NCBI GenBank assembly: GCA_965230345.1
Contig: CBDDKR010000001.1
Coordinates: 1,054,001-1,118,000 of the forward strand
Direction: 5' to 3'
DNA: 64,000 bases
From: JADKBO01 sp965230345
Lineage (GTDB): Bacteria; Bacteroidota; Bacteroidia; Chitinophagales; Saprospiraceae
Both the position numbers and the translations under genes were made by a program. Of this stretch, positions 25,943 to 35,180 are shown one piece after another; position 1 is the stretch's first letter, and every line of letters begins with the position of its first letter. Under the pieces are notes generated by a model, which saw nothing but the letters and a program-made list of their open reading frames with translations, was not told the origin of the DNA and did not search any database.

Positions 25943-26338
25943 TTATTCTTTAGGTGAAGTAGCCATTATAGCTCTTAATTTTAATCCAGCAGCAATCTTC
26001 ATTACTTCATGTATTTTGTCGTATGTAACCCCAGATTCTGCAATAATTGAGACGGTAGCATTGTCTTTGTTGTCCGAATATCTTACTGCGGTAGCAACGC
26101 TTTTTTCCAATTTAGACCAAGTAACGCCTTTACCATTTACAGATACAGAACCGTCTTTCTTGATCATAACAGCCAAATCACTTGGTGCTACAGTTTTACT
26201 ATTAGACTGCGGTAAAGGCATGTTAATTTGTACCATGGATGAAGTCAACATAAAGAATATCAATAAAAGGAAGATGATATCCGTCAGTGACGACATATTG
26301 AATTCAGCATTAACTTTATTTCTTCTTGATACTCCCAA
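25943..26338 (-). CDS. exbD: ExbD/TolR-family biopolymer transport protein
   Basis: A 131-residue ExbD paralogue with the same SSLTDIIFLLLIFFMLTSSM membrane segment including the essential Asp, and its own periplasmic domain. It lies 26 bp after exbB and 4 bp before the second exbD. Two ExbDs per operon are frequent in Bacteroidota; they may form heteromeric ExbD inside the ExbB pentamer (inference). Confidence 0.92.
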   Translation of the reverse strand: MGVSRRNKVNAEFNMSSLTDIIFLLLIFFMLTSSMVQINMPLPQSNSKTVAPSDLAVMIKKDGSVSVNGKGVTWSKLEKSVATAVRYSDNKDNATVSIIAESGVTYDKIHEVMKIAAGLKLRAIMATSPKE

Positions 26339-26364
26339 AATATATATTTAAAATATATTAATAA

Positions 26365-27051
26365 TTAATTACCAGGCTCTTGTAAAAGATCCATGAACTC
26401 TACAGTTGATCTTTCCATTTCAAAAATCACCTTTTCAACCTTAGCAACCAATAAATTGTAACCAACAAAAGCGAAAATTCCAATTAAAAGTCCAAAAGCA
26501 GTTGTTATTAAGGCTTGATAAATACCACCAGCCAATACATCTGGAGTAACATTATTCTCAGATGACATCTTGTAAAAAGCCAAGATCATTCCTGTTACTG
26601 TTCCCAAGAACCCAATCATTGGAGCTGCACCGGAAATAGAGGCAAGAGTAGATAAATTTTTCTCTAATTTAAAAACCTCTAGATTACCTACATTCTCAAT
26701 AGATGCTTCAATATCCTTCAAAGGTCTTCCAATTCTATTTAATCCCTTTTCCACCATACGTGCTACTGGAGTACTATTGTTAGCACAAATGCCTTTAGCA
26801 CCGTTAATATTTCCTGCTGCAACCGCAGCTCTTATATTAGATATGAAGTTGTTGTCGATTTTCCCAGCCTGCCCTATTGTAAGCCATCTTTCAATAAAAA
26901 TAAATACGGCAGCAATGCTTAATAGCAATAAAATAGTAAAAATGACAATCGCAATAGGACCTCCTGAAGTGATCAGATCTATTAAATTCTGTGATTCTTC
27001 AGTTGCTTCTTCTCCAGCTTTTTGAAACCAAACAATTCCTAATTTAAACAT
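26365..27051 (-). CDS. exbB: MotA/TolQ/ExbB proton channel family protein
   Basis: The 228-residue protein has three TM segments (about residues 27-52, 135-160 and 175-198). Conserved family features include LSTLASISGAAPMIGFLGTVTGMI before the second TM and TPDVLAGGIYQALITTAFGLLIGI. It forms the stator channel with ExbD. A TATTTTTG promoter is found about 78 bp upstream, giving an exbB-exbD-exbD-tonB transcription unit. Confidence 0.94.
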   Translation of the reverse strand: MFKLGIVWFQKAGEEATEESQNLIDLITSGGPIAIVIFTILLLLSIAAVFIFIERWLTIGQAGKIDNNFISNIRAAVAAGNINGAKGICANNSTPVARMVEKGLNRIGRPLKDIEASIENVGNLEVFKLEKNLSTLASISGAAPMIGFLGTVTGMILAFYKMSSENNVTPDVLAGGIYQALITTAFGLLIGIFAFVGYNLLVAKVEKVIFEMERSTVEFMDLLQEPGN

Positions 27052-27129
27052 CTTTTGTCTTTATTTATTTTTAAGTGAATAATATTTTTTATGAACGTGG
27101 ACCATGCCACATATAGTACATAACAAAGA

Positions 27130-27137
27130 CAAAAATA
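27130..27137 (-). promoter_or_regulatory. -7 element (TATTTTTG) of exbB-exbD-exbD-tonB operon
   Basis: Exact TAnnTTTG on the minus strand, 78 bp before the exbB start codon. Confidence 0.5.
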
Positions 27138-27228
27138 GAAAAATATATAAATTATATTAAGAAAAACCTTAATTTGTTTGAATATCTAAAAGGTGTCAAC
27201 TTCATTGTGGTATTGTAAAGTTCCTCCT

Positions 27229-28680
27229 TTACAAATCATTGAACAGCTTTTTGGCTCTTCTTCCCCAATTTTCTTCCATTTCGGTTGCGATTAAAGTATG
27301 ACCGATTTGCTCATCTTTATTAAATTTATAAAGAATGGTTTCCCAGGCTGGGTTACTTCGTTCGCCGTAACAAGTAGAATGTAGAAGTTCAAAATTATTG
27401 GCTTGAAAAGCATCATAAAATAAGAATCGTACATCGGTTTGTAAAGTCTCTTCGAGATGATTATAATACCAAATTTCGTAAGGAGGTGCCGTTGGTTCAT
27501 CTGTTACTGTAATGACTTTGTTGGGTTTACCATACCTCAAGTAAATATAACCTCTATCCGTTTCGAACCCATCACCAACCGTACTGTAAAATTGCTTATC
27601 AATGCTTTCAACCACATTCATAAAAGAGTCATGTCCCTCCTTGGCAAGGTCTTTATGTTTGTCCTGCCAAAATTGTAATAACGCATATTGTTGTGCCTCT
27701 CGTGATCCTTTTTTTATTATGTAATTGAGTGTTTTACGTTTGATCGATGGAGCAATGGCAACAATAGCTCGAAGTGATCTGGATACTGATGTCGAATCCA
27801 TCTGTGCTACAAATGATTCTTTAATAAATGGTGTATAGTCTTCAATACTTAATACATCCATTAATGAATGATTAACCATCAAACTTAGTTTTTCAGTATA
27901 AATCTCTTGTTTTTTGCTCGTGATTATGGATGTTGTTAAGGTATATTTACCACTAGATAACCTCTTGACATCAACTGGAACTAACATAGGAATGACCTCT
28001 GTGTCACCAGAAATCCTTTTGTATATTATTACAGGTTCTGAAGTAGAAATCAATTCGTCGGTATCTTTTTGAAGCATTATTTTATAGACCAAATTCTGAT
28101 TAGGTAACAAATCTTTGTAGATCTCTTGGTATACCGTAATTTGATCACAATGATCATCAATAAGCAATCCGGGCAGTGGTTCCATATACAACCCACTTCG
28201 GACAAGTGAAGATTTCTTTTTTGATTTTTTCACACTCTTCAAAACTAATGCTTGACTCATCTTTAAGTCAACCACTTGTCCTACATCAAGTTTACTCTTG
28301 TACTTAAATATATTCTCATTCTTTTTATTGTCTGTTATTTCTATACTTAAATCATAATTTCCTGAAGGAATAAAGAACCTTCTTAGGTCAAGCATATCAA
28401 CAATGCCTTCTTTTGATTGTGCTTTCAAATTGTATTTTTCAAAGGCCTTTACTTCCCCATTTTGCTCTAATATGATTTGAACCATTACACTGGATCGCCA
28501 TACGTCTCTTTTGTCTTGTATAAAGGTGCAGGTATTGCCGTCAACTCTTAAAACGACATCTATATATGGTTGCTCTTCCAATGAAAACTGAATAACATCA
28601 ATGCCAACATTTATGGCTTTAAGGGCCAAGGAATTCAGACTAAAGAAGCTTAATAGAAAAAACGATAGTATTGCTCTCAT
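27229..28680 (-). CDS. GWxTD domain-containing protein
   Basis: The 483-residue protein has a signal peptide (about residues 1-19) and a C-terminal GWxTD-type domain (about residues 370-450) with TVGDGFETDRGYIYLRYG, then KPNKV, YEIWYYN and a final strand region. The N-terminal two thirds look like repeated beta-sandwich strands. The family occurs in Bacteroidota and related phyla with no assigned role, and is often in envelope or maintenance gene neighbourhoods. It precedes the exbB operon on the same strand with a 177-bp gap. Confidence 0.85.
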   Translation of the reverse strand: MRAILSFFLLSFFSLNSLALKAINVGIDVIQFSLEEQPYIDVVLRVDGNTCTFIQDKRDVWRSSVMVQIILEQNGEVKAFEKYNLKAQSKEGIVDMLDLRRFFIPSGNYDLSIEITDNKKNENIFKYKSKLDVGQVVDLKMSQALVLKSVKKSKKKSSLVRSGLYMEPLPGLLIDDHCDQITVYQEIYKDLLPNQNLVYKIMLQKDTDELISTSEPVIIYKRISGDTEVIPMLVPVDVKRLSSGKYTLTTSIITSKKQEIYTEKLSLMVNHSLMDVLSIEDYTPFIKESFVAQMDSTSVSRSLRAIVAIAPSIKRKTLNYIIKKGSREAQQYALLQFWQDKHKDLAKEGHDSFMNVVESIDKQFYSTVGDGFETDRGYIYLRYGKPNKVITVTDEPTAPPYEIWYYNHLEETLQTDVRFLFYDAFQANNFELLHSTCYGERSNPAWETILYKFNKDEQIGHTLIATEMEENWGRRAKKLFNDL

Positions 28681-28841
28681 AATAGATTCTTTTGAGTGTA
28701 AATAAATCTTTGTCTTAATTTGTCAGTTTTATTATTAAAAATTTTGAAAATAAGATAACATTATTTCAAGGGAAAATCCATTAAATCCTTCTATTCTTGA
28801 ATTAAATGTCCAGATAATCACATCTTCATGGACAATAGTAC

Positions 28842-28849
28842 TAATTTTG
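28842..28849 (+). promoter_or_regulatory. -7 element (TAATTTTG) of the DEAD-box helicase gene
   Basis: Exact TAnnTTTG, 24 bp before the start codon. Confidence 0.55.
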
Positions 28850-28873
28850 CATGGCTATAAGACCATAGATTAG

Positions 28874-30112
28874 ATGAAATTTGATAAATATTCCATTGCG
28901 CCTGCAATAAAAAAAAGGATTGAGGAATTGGGGTTTAAGAAACCTACGGATATACAATACAAAACTATTCCAAATATTCTTAAAGGTGAAGATGTTTTAG
29001 CTATTGCGCAAACAGGTACAGGAAAGACAGCTGCTTATGTCATACCTGTTATACACAAAATTGACTTACAAAAGATGAACAGTCGGGTCAAGGGAATAAA
29101 ATGTCTAGTAATGGTTCCAACACGAGAGTTGGCAATTCAGATCAAAAATGTATTTAATGACTTAGGTAAATACTTGAAGGTAAATGCGGTTGCTGTCTAT
29201 GGTGGTGTAGAGCAAGACCCTCAGATTAAATCGTTAAATGATAAAGCAGATATTCTAGTGGCAACTCCTGGCCGAATGTTTGATTTGATAAATCAAGGAT
29301 ACATTAATATTTCACGAATCAGAACTCTGGTTGTTGATGAAGCTGACCTTATGTTGCAAAAGGGGTTTTATAAGGATATAAAAGACGTTCAGCGCCATAT
29401 TCCGAAAAATAGACAAACTTTATTTTTTTCTGCTACCATTGATCACAACATTAAAAAATTGGCCTATTCTCTGGTTGTGAATGCCATTAGAATACAATTA
29501 AGTCCTAAAGATCCGATCTCGAAAAATGTAACTCATTACAAAATGAGGGTTCTTCAAGATGATAAAAGATTTTTCCTTGAAGAGTTGATTAAAGAAAATA
29601 AGGAATCCAAGATATTAGTATTTGTACGTACCAAAGTTCGATCAGAACGTGTAAGTAAGGCAATGGATCGTGTCGGGATAAAAAATCTAGTGCTCAATGG
29701 TGATGTGGCTCAATATGATAGATTAAAAGTGCTTAAGCAGTTTAAGTCTAGTCAAGATCATATTTTAATAGCTACGGATGTAAGTGCTCGAGGAATAGAT
29801 ATTCCTGATGTGAAAATTGTAGTTAATTATGATATTCCTACTGAAGCAGAAACTTATGTTCATCGTATTGGTAGAACGGGTCGAGGACGAAATTCGGGTT
29901 TGGCTTATACTTTTTATACTCCTGATGATCGTGATATGTTGTATCAAATAGAAGAATACATCACTAAAGAAATTACTGAAATAAATATTTCTAAGGGGCT
30001 ATACAAGGATGTAGTAGGATTTACAGAAGATCAACCACTTACCATGGATTCCCTTCAGAATATGGTTTCTGAGATAGAAAAATCCAAGAAGAAGAAGCGG
30101 AAAAAAAGGTAA
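28874..30112 (+). CDS. DEAD-box RNA helicase
   Basis: The 412-residue protein has all superfamily 2 motifs: Q motif FKKPTDIQ (21-28), Walker A AQTGTGKT (45-52), PTRELAIQ, TPGR, DEAD (155-158), SAT in FFSATI, TDVSARGID and HRIGRTGRG. The C terminus is a Lys-rich tail (KKKKRKKR) likely to bind RNA. RhlE/CshA-like proteins of this kind act in ribosome assembly and RNA decay. It converges with the yihY gene with no bases between the stop codons. Confidence 0.95.
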   Translation: MKFDKYSIAPAIKKRIEELGFKKPTDIQYKTIPNILKGEDVLAIAQTGTGKTAAYVIPVIHKIDLQKMNSRVKGIKCLVMVPTRELAIQIKNVFNDLGKYLKVNAVAVYGGVEQDPQIKSLNDKADILVATPGRMFDLINQGYINISRIRTLVVDEADLMLQKGFYKDIKDVQRHIPKNRQTLFFSATIDHNIKKLAYSLVVNAIRIQLSPKDPISKNVTHYKMRVLQDDKRFFLEELIKENKESKILVFVRTKVRSERVSKAMDRVGIKNLVLNGDVAQYDRLKVLKQFKSSQDHILIATDVSARGIDIPDVKIVVNYDIPTEAETYVHRIGRTGRGRNSGLAYTFYTPDDRDMLYQIEEYITKEITEINISKGLYKDVVGFTEDQPLTMDSLQNMVSEIEKSKKKKRKKR

Positions 30113-31060
30113 TCAATCCTCTTCTACTTTTAAATCATCCAATGGTTGATTCATCGCAATACTTGCATTGAGTTCAAAGCCTGCTAGAATGATAAATGCA
30201 TTAATTTGAAGCCATATCATTATGACAATTAGTGCACCAAAAGGCCCGTACAATTGGTCATATCTTCCAAACTCGTTTACGATGTATGAAAAAACGATAG
30301 ATGTAATCAAAGAAAAGATTGTAACCATCACACTTCCAGGGTTGATAATTGGGATTCGACGTTTTAATTTGGGAGCGTATCTGTATATTACTGTTACACC
30401 AATGTATATCATTAAGAATGTTACGACCCATTTCCCGAAAATGACAGAGTATTGAGCAATTTTAGGGATTTTATCTGCAAGATTAAGAAAACTAAAAAAC
30501 GAATTTCCAGCAACCACTAGAATTAGAGCTGCGACAAAAAGTACACCAATAGAAACGGTCAGGAATAGAGCAATTAAGCGTTCTCTGATTATAGACCTTC
30601 TCTTAAAATGCGTTTTGTCCCTCTTATTGAATGCGGTCATTAGTGACAACATCCCATTGGAAGAGAAAATTATAGCTAAAACAAAACCAATCGATAATAA
30701 GCCTTGATTTCGCCTTCCAGTAATTATTCCAACAATCTCACTTAGAAAAGAATGAGCTTCTCTGGGCATGACTTCCTCCAGTGAATCTAGCATCAATTGT
30801 GAATAATTGACGGCAAAAGGAAGATATGGCAATAGCGTTAGTAAAAATATCAATGCAGGAAAAATGGCCAACATCAAGTTGAACGCAATAGAATTGGCCC
30901 GAGTCATCAGACGATCCTTGGTATAGGCTTCATATAAGAAGCGCACTATGGTATAGATAGGTACTCCCCCAAAACCAGGAATCGCATACCGCTTTGACCA
31001 TCGTAATAAATCTAATGATAGAGGATGCTTAATGAGACGTCTAGACCAACTTTTACTCAA
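30113..31060 (-). CDS. YihY/BrkB-family membrane protein
   Basis: The 315-residue protein has six to seven TM helices and the YihY/UPF0761 pattern: RANSIAFNLMLAIFPALIFLL, FSSNGMLSLMTAFNKRD, YRYAPKLKRRIPIINPGSV and YGPFGALIVIMIWLQINAFIILAGFELNA near the end. It was once labelled RNase BN; the family's function is unproven. It overlaps the upstream thioesterase gene by 8 bp and belongs to a three-gene minus-strand unit with the DoxX-like gene. Confidence 0.92.
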   Translation of the reverse strand: MSKSWSRRLIKHPLSLDLLRWSKRYAIPGFGGVPIYTIVRFLYEAYTKDRLMTRANSIAFNLMLAIFPALIFLLTLLPYLPFAVNYSQLMLDSLEEVMPREAHSFLSEIVGIITGRRNQGLLSIGFVLAIIFSSNGMLSLMTAFNKRDKTHFKRRSIIRERLIALFLTVSIGVLFVAALILVVAGNSFFSFLNLADKIPKIAQYSVIFGKWVVTFLMIYIGVTVIYRYAPKLKRRIPIINPGSVMVTIFSLITSIVFSYIVNEFGRYDQLYGPFGALIVIMIWLQINAFIILAGFELNASIAMNQPLDDLKVEED

Positions 31061-31463
31061 AATATGAAATTATTTTTTCATTAATGAATGTAGGACAAGA
31101 AACCCTTTTGTTGCTCTTTTTATCAACAAAAAATAAGATGACCCTTCCTCTATGAACAACGTCTAAATCCTCATTCAGGATTTCATGCTCAAATTCGATC
31201 AACTTAGTAGGCACGGATTTCAGAATGGTTCTAATAGTGATTTGTTCGTCGTAATAAATGGGACTCTTGTATCTGCTTTCAACATGAATAACTGGCATCA
31301 TTATACCCAATTCATCTTCCATATGCTTATACTGTATACCTATGGAACGCAAGGCTTCAGTACGACCTATTTCATACAAAAAGGGGTAATTGCCATAATA
31401 CAAATACCCCATTTTGTCGGTTTCACCGTATCTTATTCGCTTCTTAAATTCATGTATAAACAT
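31053..31463 (-). CDS. Acyl-CoA thioesterase (hotdog fold, YbgC/4HBT type)
   Basis: A 136-residue hotdog protein with the YbgC-like start IRYGETDKMGYLYYGNY, in which the Asp is the expected catalytic residue, the helix YEIGRTEALRSIG, and the strand SRYKSPIYYDEQITIRT. It probably hydrolyses acyl-CoA thioesters; chain preference is not readable. It lies 9 bp downstream of the DoxX-like gene and overlaps yihY, so the three are co-transcribed. Confidence 0.92.
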   Translation of the reverse strand: MFIHEFKKRIRYGETDKMGYLYYGNYPFLYEIGRTEALRSIGIQYKHMEDELGIMMPVIHVESRYKSPIYYDEQITIRTILKSVPTKLIEFEHEILNEDLDVVHRGRVILFFVDKKSNKRVSCPTFINEKIISYFE

Positions 31464-31472
31464 GAAGCGAAA

Positions 31473-32954
31473 TTACTTCAAATATTCTGATTTTACACTA
31501 CTGAAAGAAGGCAATTTACTCTTGTGCCATTTGTGTAATATCTTTCCATCTTTCCATAATACAATCCCTGGGTTGGATCTTACAATTGTTTTCAGTAAGA
31601 TGTCATCAGCGACATAAACGTTATAATCAATAGAAAGATCATTCTTTAAATCATTGATCTGGTCTTCACCAATTCCTCCAATAACCCACGAAATTTCAAC
31701 ACCATCTTTTTGTGCATCAAGAATAAATGGCTTTAACTCTGTATAATCGGATAGTAAATCTGAAGGCCATATGTAATCATAACCATCTTCTACTCTTTGA
31801 GTTGTTGAAGCCTTCGATAATATGGTATCTATTTCACCAGTGTTATTAAACAAAGTATCATAGGTAAAAGTGGTATCTATAAACGTAAATTGAGTTGGCT
31901 TAAGGTCATATTTTAATTTGTAACTAACCAACATGATATGCGCTGCTGAATTATCCAAATAAACAGAGGAAACATCATCTCCTTCAACTGTTTCTATGGA
32001 GAAATCACTAACCTTCGTTTTTTTAATTGTTGGCTCAGTTTGTACTTGTTCAACCGTTTCGAATTTGTCTTTTGGGTATTCCTTATACGTTTTCATATAG
32101 GTGTTATACTCCACAGTTACAAGTTCTTCGGTTTCCTTGTTTTTGAGAATGAAATGAGTGGTTTTGACATTCGCCATTGCATCATCTTCAGCCTGCTTCT
32201 GAGCCGCTATATTTGCACCATTCTTAAATGGTCTGAAATCCCAATGAGGTAGATTCCAAACAAAATTATTCATACAATAAATAATAAGTATCACAGTTGT
32301 TCCTACTGTTGTTAGAAATCTTGTCTTAGAAGTGAATAATTGATGAAACTTATTGTAGTAGAACACAAAAAGTACTGAAGGAAACAATAGAACTAAATCT
32401 TTGTAGAATGAGATTTTAGGTTCAAGTTTGATAAAGTCTCCAAAACAGCCACAATCTGTTACTTTCATATTGTTTTTGTTGTATTCAGCCCAGTTGGCAA
32501 AATCAAAAAAGTTTACATCATTAGGAACATATCCTGTTAAGAATGTAAATCCAGTAAGGAAGGTGAAAAATACAACTAAGAGAAGGAAAGCCCATGAAGT
32601 AAGTTTTGGTTTGTAGCCTACAACTAGCATTACACCCAGTACTATTTCAAAGACAATCATAAAGACCGAAAATGCTATAGAATATTCCGATAATAGCGGA
32701 AATAGAGGGGCTATAAATGACATCCAGGTATCGGTAAATACAGATTCGAATTCAGCAAAATATTGCTCCATTTTGAATGCGGTACCTAAAGGATCTACAG
32801 CTTTTACAAGTCCAGAAACAATAAATAGTATACCACAAAAGTTTTGTAGAAAACTTATACCCGTTGAGGTGATTTTATCTGTCAAACTTTTCAATAGAAT
32901 GGTCAATAGTAGTGAACTTAATCCGATATAAAGTACTAATTCTACAATTGTCAT
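31473..32954 (-). CDS. BT_3928-like DoxX family membrane protein with C-terminal thioredoxin-like region
   Basis: The N-terminal 230 residues contain about six TM helices with the DoxX/MauE pattern (QNFCGILFIVSGLVKAVDPLGTAFKM, the conserved Lys/Asp loop, and a DCGCFG Cys pair near residue 165). The C-terminal half (about 330-493) resembles a thioredoxin-fold domain: HIMLVSYKL strand, a helix, and PGIVLWKDGKILHKW at the end, without a CxxC. The whole corresponds to the BT_3928 family, whose likely role is redox or quinone-linked. In other genomes tpiA often follows; here a thioesterase and yihY do. A TATTTTTG promoter is 23 bp upstream. Confidence 0.85.
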   Translation of the reverse strand: MTIVELVLYIGLSSLLLTILLKSLTDKITSTGISFLQNFCGILFIVSGLVKAVDPLGTAFKMEQYFAEFESVFTDTWMSFIAPLFPLLSEYSIAFSVFMIVFEIVLGVMLVVGYKPKLTSWAFLLLVVFFTFLTGFTFLTGYVPNDVNFFDFANWAEYNKNNMKVTDCGCFGDFIKLEPKISFYKDLVLLFPSVLFVFYYNKFHQLFTSKTRFLTTVGTTVILIIYCMNNFVWNLPHWDFRPFKNGANIAAQKQAEDDAMANVKTTHFILKNKETEELVTVEYNTYMKTYKEYPKDKFETVEQVQTEPTIKKTKVSDFSIETVEGDDVSSVYLDNSAAHIMLVSYKLKYDLKPTQFTFIDTTFTYDTLFNNTGEIDTILSKASTTQRVEDGYDYIWPSDLLSDYTELKPFILDAQKDGVEISWVIGGIGEDQINDLKNDLSIDYNVYVADDILLKTIVRSNPGIVLWKDGKILHKWHKSKLPSFSSVKSEYLK

Positions 32955-32976
32955 ATATTTTTGTATTATTTGATGT

Positions 32977-32984
32977 CAAAAATA
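32977..32984 (-). promoter_or_regulatory. -7 element (TATTTTTG) of DoxX-thioesterase-yihY operon
   Basis: Exact TAnnTTTG on the minus strand, 22 bp before the DoxX-like gene's start. Confidence 0.55.
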
Positions 32985-33096
32985 CAATCTTCACCGAAAT
33001 TCATGTGTTAATCAGATGTCAATATTGCCATTTAATTATTGAAATTGGGATAGGATAATATCTAATAATATACGATATGCTTAGATATTAAGTGTT

Positions 33097-33260
33097 GAAG
33101 TGATTTAAAAACTGTGTTCAATAGCGGAATTAACTGCTTGGAAGTCAGATCAATTCGAAAATTCTTTTGCATAGCCAAAGCTATGGAAATTAATTTTTGT
33201 GCAGAGATTGGATTTCAATGAGTTGATTCTAGCATTAGGATTTAGTTTTTAAATCACTTC
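33097..33260 (-). mobile_element. MITE-like imperfect palindromic element, copy 2
   Basis: Inverted copy of the 164-bp element at 18264-18427, about 96% identical. Ends are GAAGTGATTTAAAAACT and AGTTTTTAAATCACTTC, which here pair perfectly over 17 bp. It lies in the 555-bp gap between the divergent DoxX-like and DUF547 genes. GTT flanks both ends, which could be a 3-bp target duplication, but copy 1 lacks it. Confidence 0.75.
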
Positions 33261-33509
33261 GTTAAAAGGCAATTCTCTTGCTTCAGAAGAATGTCTGGAA
33301 TACTACACTAATTAGGTAAATTGGAAGAATTATCTGAAGGAGATAAATAGAATACCAAAGATAAGCAACCATTGATTTGTTTCTAACATATTATGATCGT
33401 TTTACAACTGAATTTTAAATTGAATTAGAAACAAATGGAATGTTTACTCTACTCCTCTAATTCGATATAAGATCAGTACTTTTATCATAATTAATATGAA
33501 AATTTAAGG

Positions 33510-35117
33510 ATGAAGAATTTCAAAATAGTGTTTACCTTGTTTGTATTATTTTTTAATACTCAATATTTACTTAGTCAAACATTTTTAAATACAACTGAAA
33601 TAAATGCCTTTCTAGCCGATGTTGTTATCGATGGTAAGGTAGATTACAATCAAATAAGAAATCGGTTTCAAGAGTTCAATCGATTTATGGAATATTTTAA
33701 GAATGAAGACCAAAATGCACTCACTGGTGACGAGAGGACAGCATTTATGATTAATGCCTATAACTTTAGTGTCATTGATCAAATTATCGAGAATCATCCC
33801 ATTAGGTCAGTTCAACAAGTTCCTGATTTTTTTAAAAAGAAGATTAGGATAGGAGGTGAAAAAGTTTCACTTAATCAGTTCGAGAAAAAACTACTTAAGG
33901 ATGCTAATGATGCAAGACTACATTTTGTTTTGATTTGCGGGGCCAAAGATTGTCCTCCGTTTCCGGACGAATTATTTATTGGAAAATCATTAGAGAGCCA
34001 GTTGGATAAATCAACACAAATTGCCTTGAGACAATCCAATATATTGAAAGTAACTCCTGATGAGAAGAAAATACTCGCTTCAAAGATTTTTAGTTGGTAT
34101 AAAAACGATTTTGGAGATTTGAATGATTTTTTCAAAAAATACAACTCTGAAATTAAGGATGATTATAAAGTGAGCTTCCAAGAGTACAATTGGCAACTCA
34201 ATGAAGTGTATAATTCTTATAATGGTCAAGTAGATGTGACTAATTCGGCAAATGACCCAGTCGAATTGCGCTATTTTACATCGAATTTGTACGATAGAGG
34301 AGAATACGAGTTGAATTTTTTCAATAATTATTATCATCAGAATCAAAAACTCTCAGGTATAGCAGACAAAAGAGTAGATAATTTTTTTACTTCATTTTTA
34401 CAATTTACTTATGGTTGGAATAGCCGAATTAATTTTGGTGCAGAATTAAAGTTCAGATCTGTAACGGCAGGACCTTCAAGTAATATTGGTGTATTTGAAG
34501 CTTTAAATTTTGCCAGTGAAGATCCCCATAATTCGGGTATTTCTGATATTACTCAATATAAAAGAGTCGGTCTGACTCAATTAGGTTTAAAAGTAAAGTA
34601 TATCCCATTTAAAACCATCAAAGGGTTGTCTTTCCAACATAATTTACATATACCTATAATTTCAGATGCCGAAGGTGCTAATGGAAAAGGATTCATTGAC
34701 TGGGGAGCACCTACATTGTATAATGACATTTATTTTGATCATGTTCTGACACAAAAGTTGTCCTTATTTATCCAGGTTGGACTATATGGAGAGAATTTAA
34801 ATGAAACCATTTGGGGAGGTAAGTCTGGGTATTATCAAGTGTCAACACCGGTAACTACGATCGTGAGTTATTTCCCAACTGCAAAGTCTACCATTTATGC
34901 TCTGATTAATTCAGCACCGCAATTTGGTGTTGCAGTTCAAAAAGGTGATGATACTGATGTGATCCCAAATCATTACAATCAATATGGTGTTGGGTTTAAA
35001 TATTTCCTAACTTCCAAGGTGCAAGCGGAAGTTTTGGTTACTTCTTTCTCATCTGTACATAATGATAGAAGAGCCGCTACTTATAATTTTGGAGTACGTT
35101 ATTTTGGATGGAAATAA
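33510..35117 (+). CDS. DUF547 domain fused to a predicted outer-membrane beta-barrel
   Basis: The 535-residue protein has a signal peptide (about residues 1-22), a DUF547 domain at roughly 25-215 (VDYNQIRNRF, RTAFMINAYNFSVIDQII, VSLNQFEKKLLKDANDARLHFVLICGAKDCPPF, IFSWYKNDF) and a C-terminal region of about 300 residues with amphipathic beta-strands ending in YNFGVRYFGWK, whose terminal aromatic pair fits an outer-membrane barrel. DUF547 is related to papain/transglutaminase-like folds, with unclear activity. The fusion would place it at the outer membrane, but the barrel call is inference from strand pattern. Confidence 0.8.
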   Translation: MKNFKIVFTLFVLFFNTQYLLSQTFLNTTEINAFLADVVIDGKVDYNQIRNRFQEFNRFMEYFKNEDQNALTGDERTAFMINAYNFSVIDQIIENHPIRSVQQVPDFFKKKIRIGGEKVSLNQFEKKLLKDANDARLHFVLICGAKDCPPFPDELFIGKSLESQLDKSTQIALRQSNILKVTPDEKKILASKIFSWYKNDFGDLNDFFKKYNSEIKDDYKVSFQEYNWQLNEVYNSYNGQVDVTNSANDPVELRYFTSNLYDRGEYELNFFNNYYHQNQKLSGIADKRVDNFFTSFLQFTYGWNSRINFGAELKFRSVTAGPSSNIGVFEALNFASEDPHNSGISDITQYKRVGLTQLGLKVKYIPFKTIKGLSFQHNLHIPIISDAEGANGKGFIDWGAPTLYNDIYFDHVLTQKLSLFIQVGLYGENLNETIWGGKSGYYQVSTPVTTIVSYFPTAKSTIYALINSAPQFGVAVQKGDDTDVIPNHYNQYGVGFKYFLTSKVQAEVLVTSFSSVHNDRRAATYNFGVRYFGWK

Positions 35118-35135
35118 GGTATAGAATTAAAACTA

Positions 35136-35176
35136 AAAATGATCTAACTATTAAGCCAATAGTTAAATCATTTTAT
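35136..35176. terminator. Bidirectional terminator between DUF547 gene and alaS
   Basis: Stem 35136-35152 with 35158-35174 (17 bp, one mismatch), loop AAGCC, flanked by A-rich sequence on the left and ATCTTTTT on the right, so it can serve both convergent genes. Confidence 0.8.
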
Positions 35177-35180
35177 CTTT

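Larger units (their letters stand above)
32955..33509. other. 555-bp intergenic region carrying MITE copy 2
   Basis: Apart from the minus-strand promoter near 32980 and the repeat, it is AT-rich. I see no gene and no clear promoter for the downstream DUF547 gene. Confidence 0.6.
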
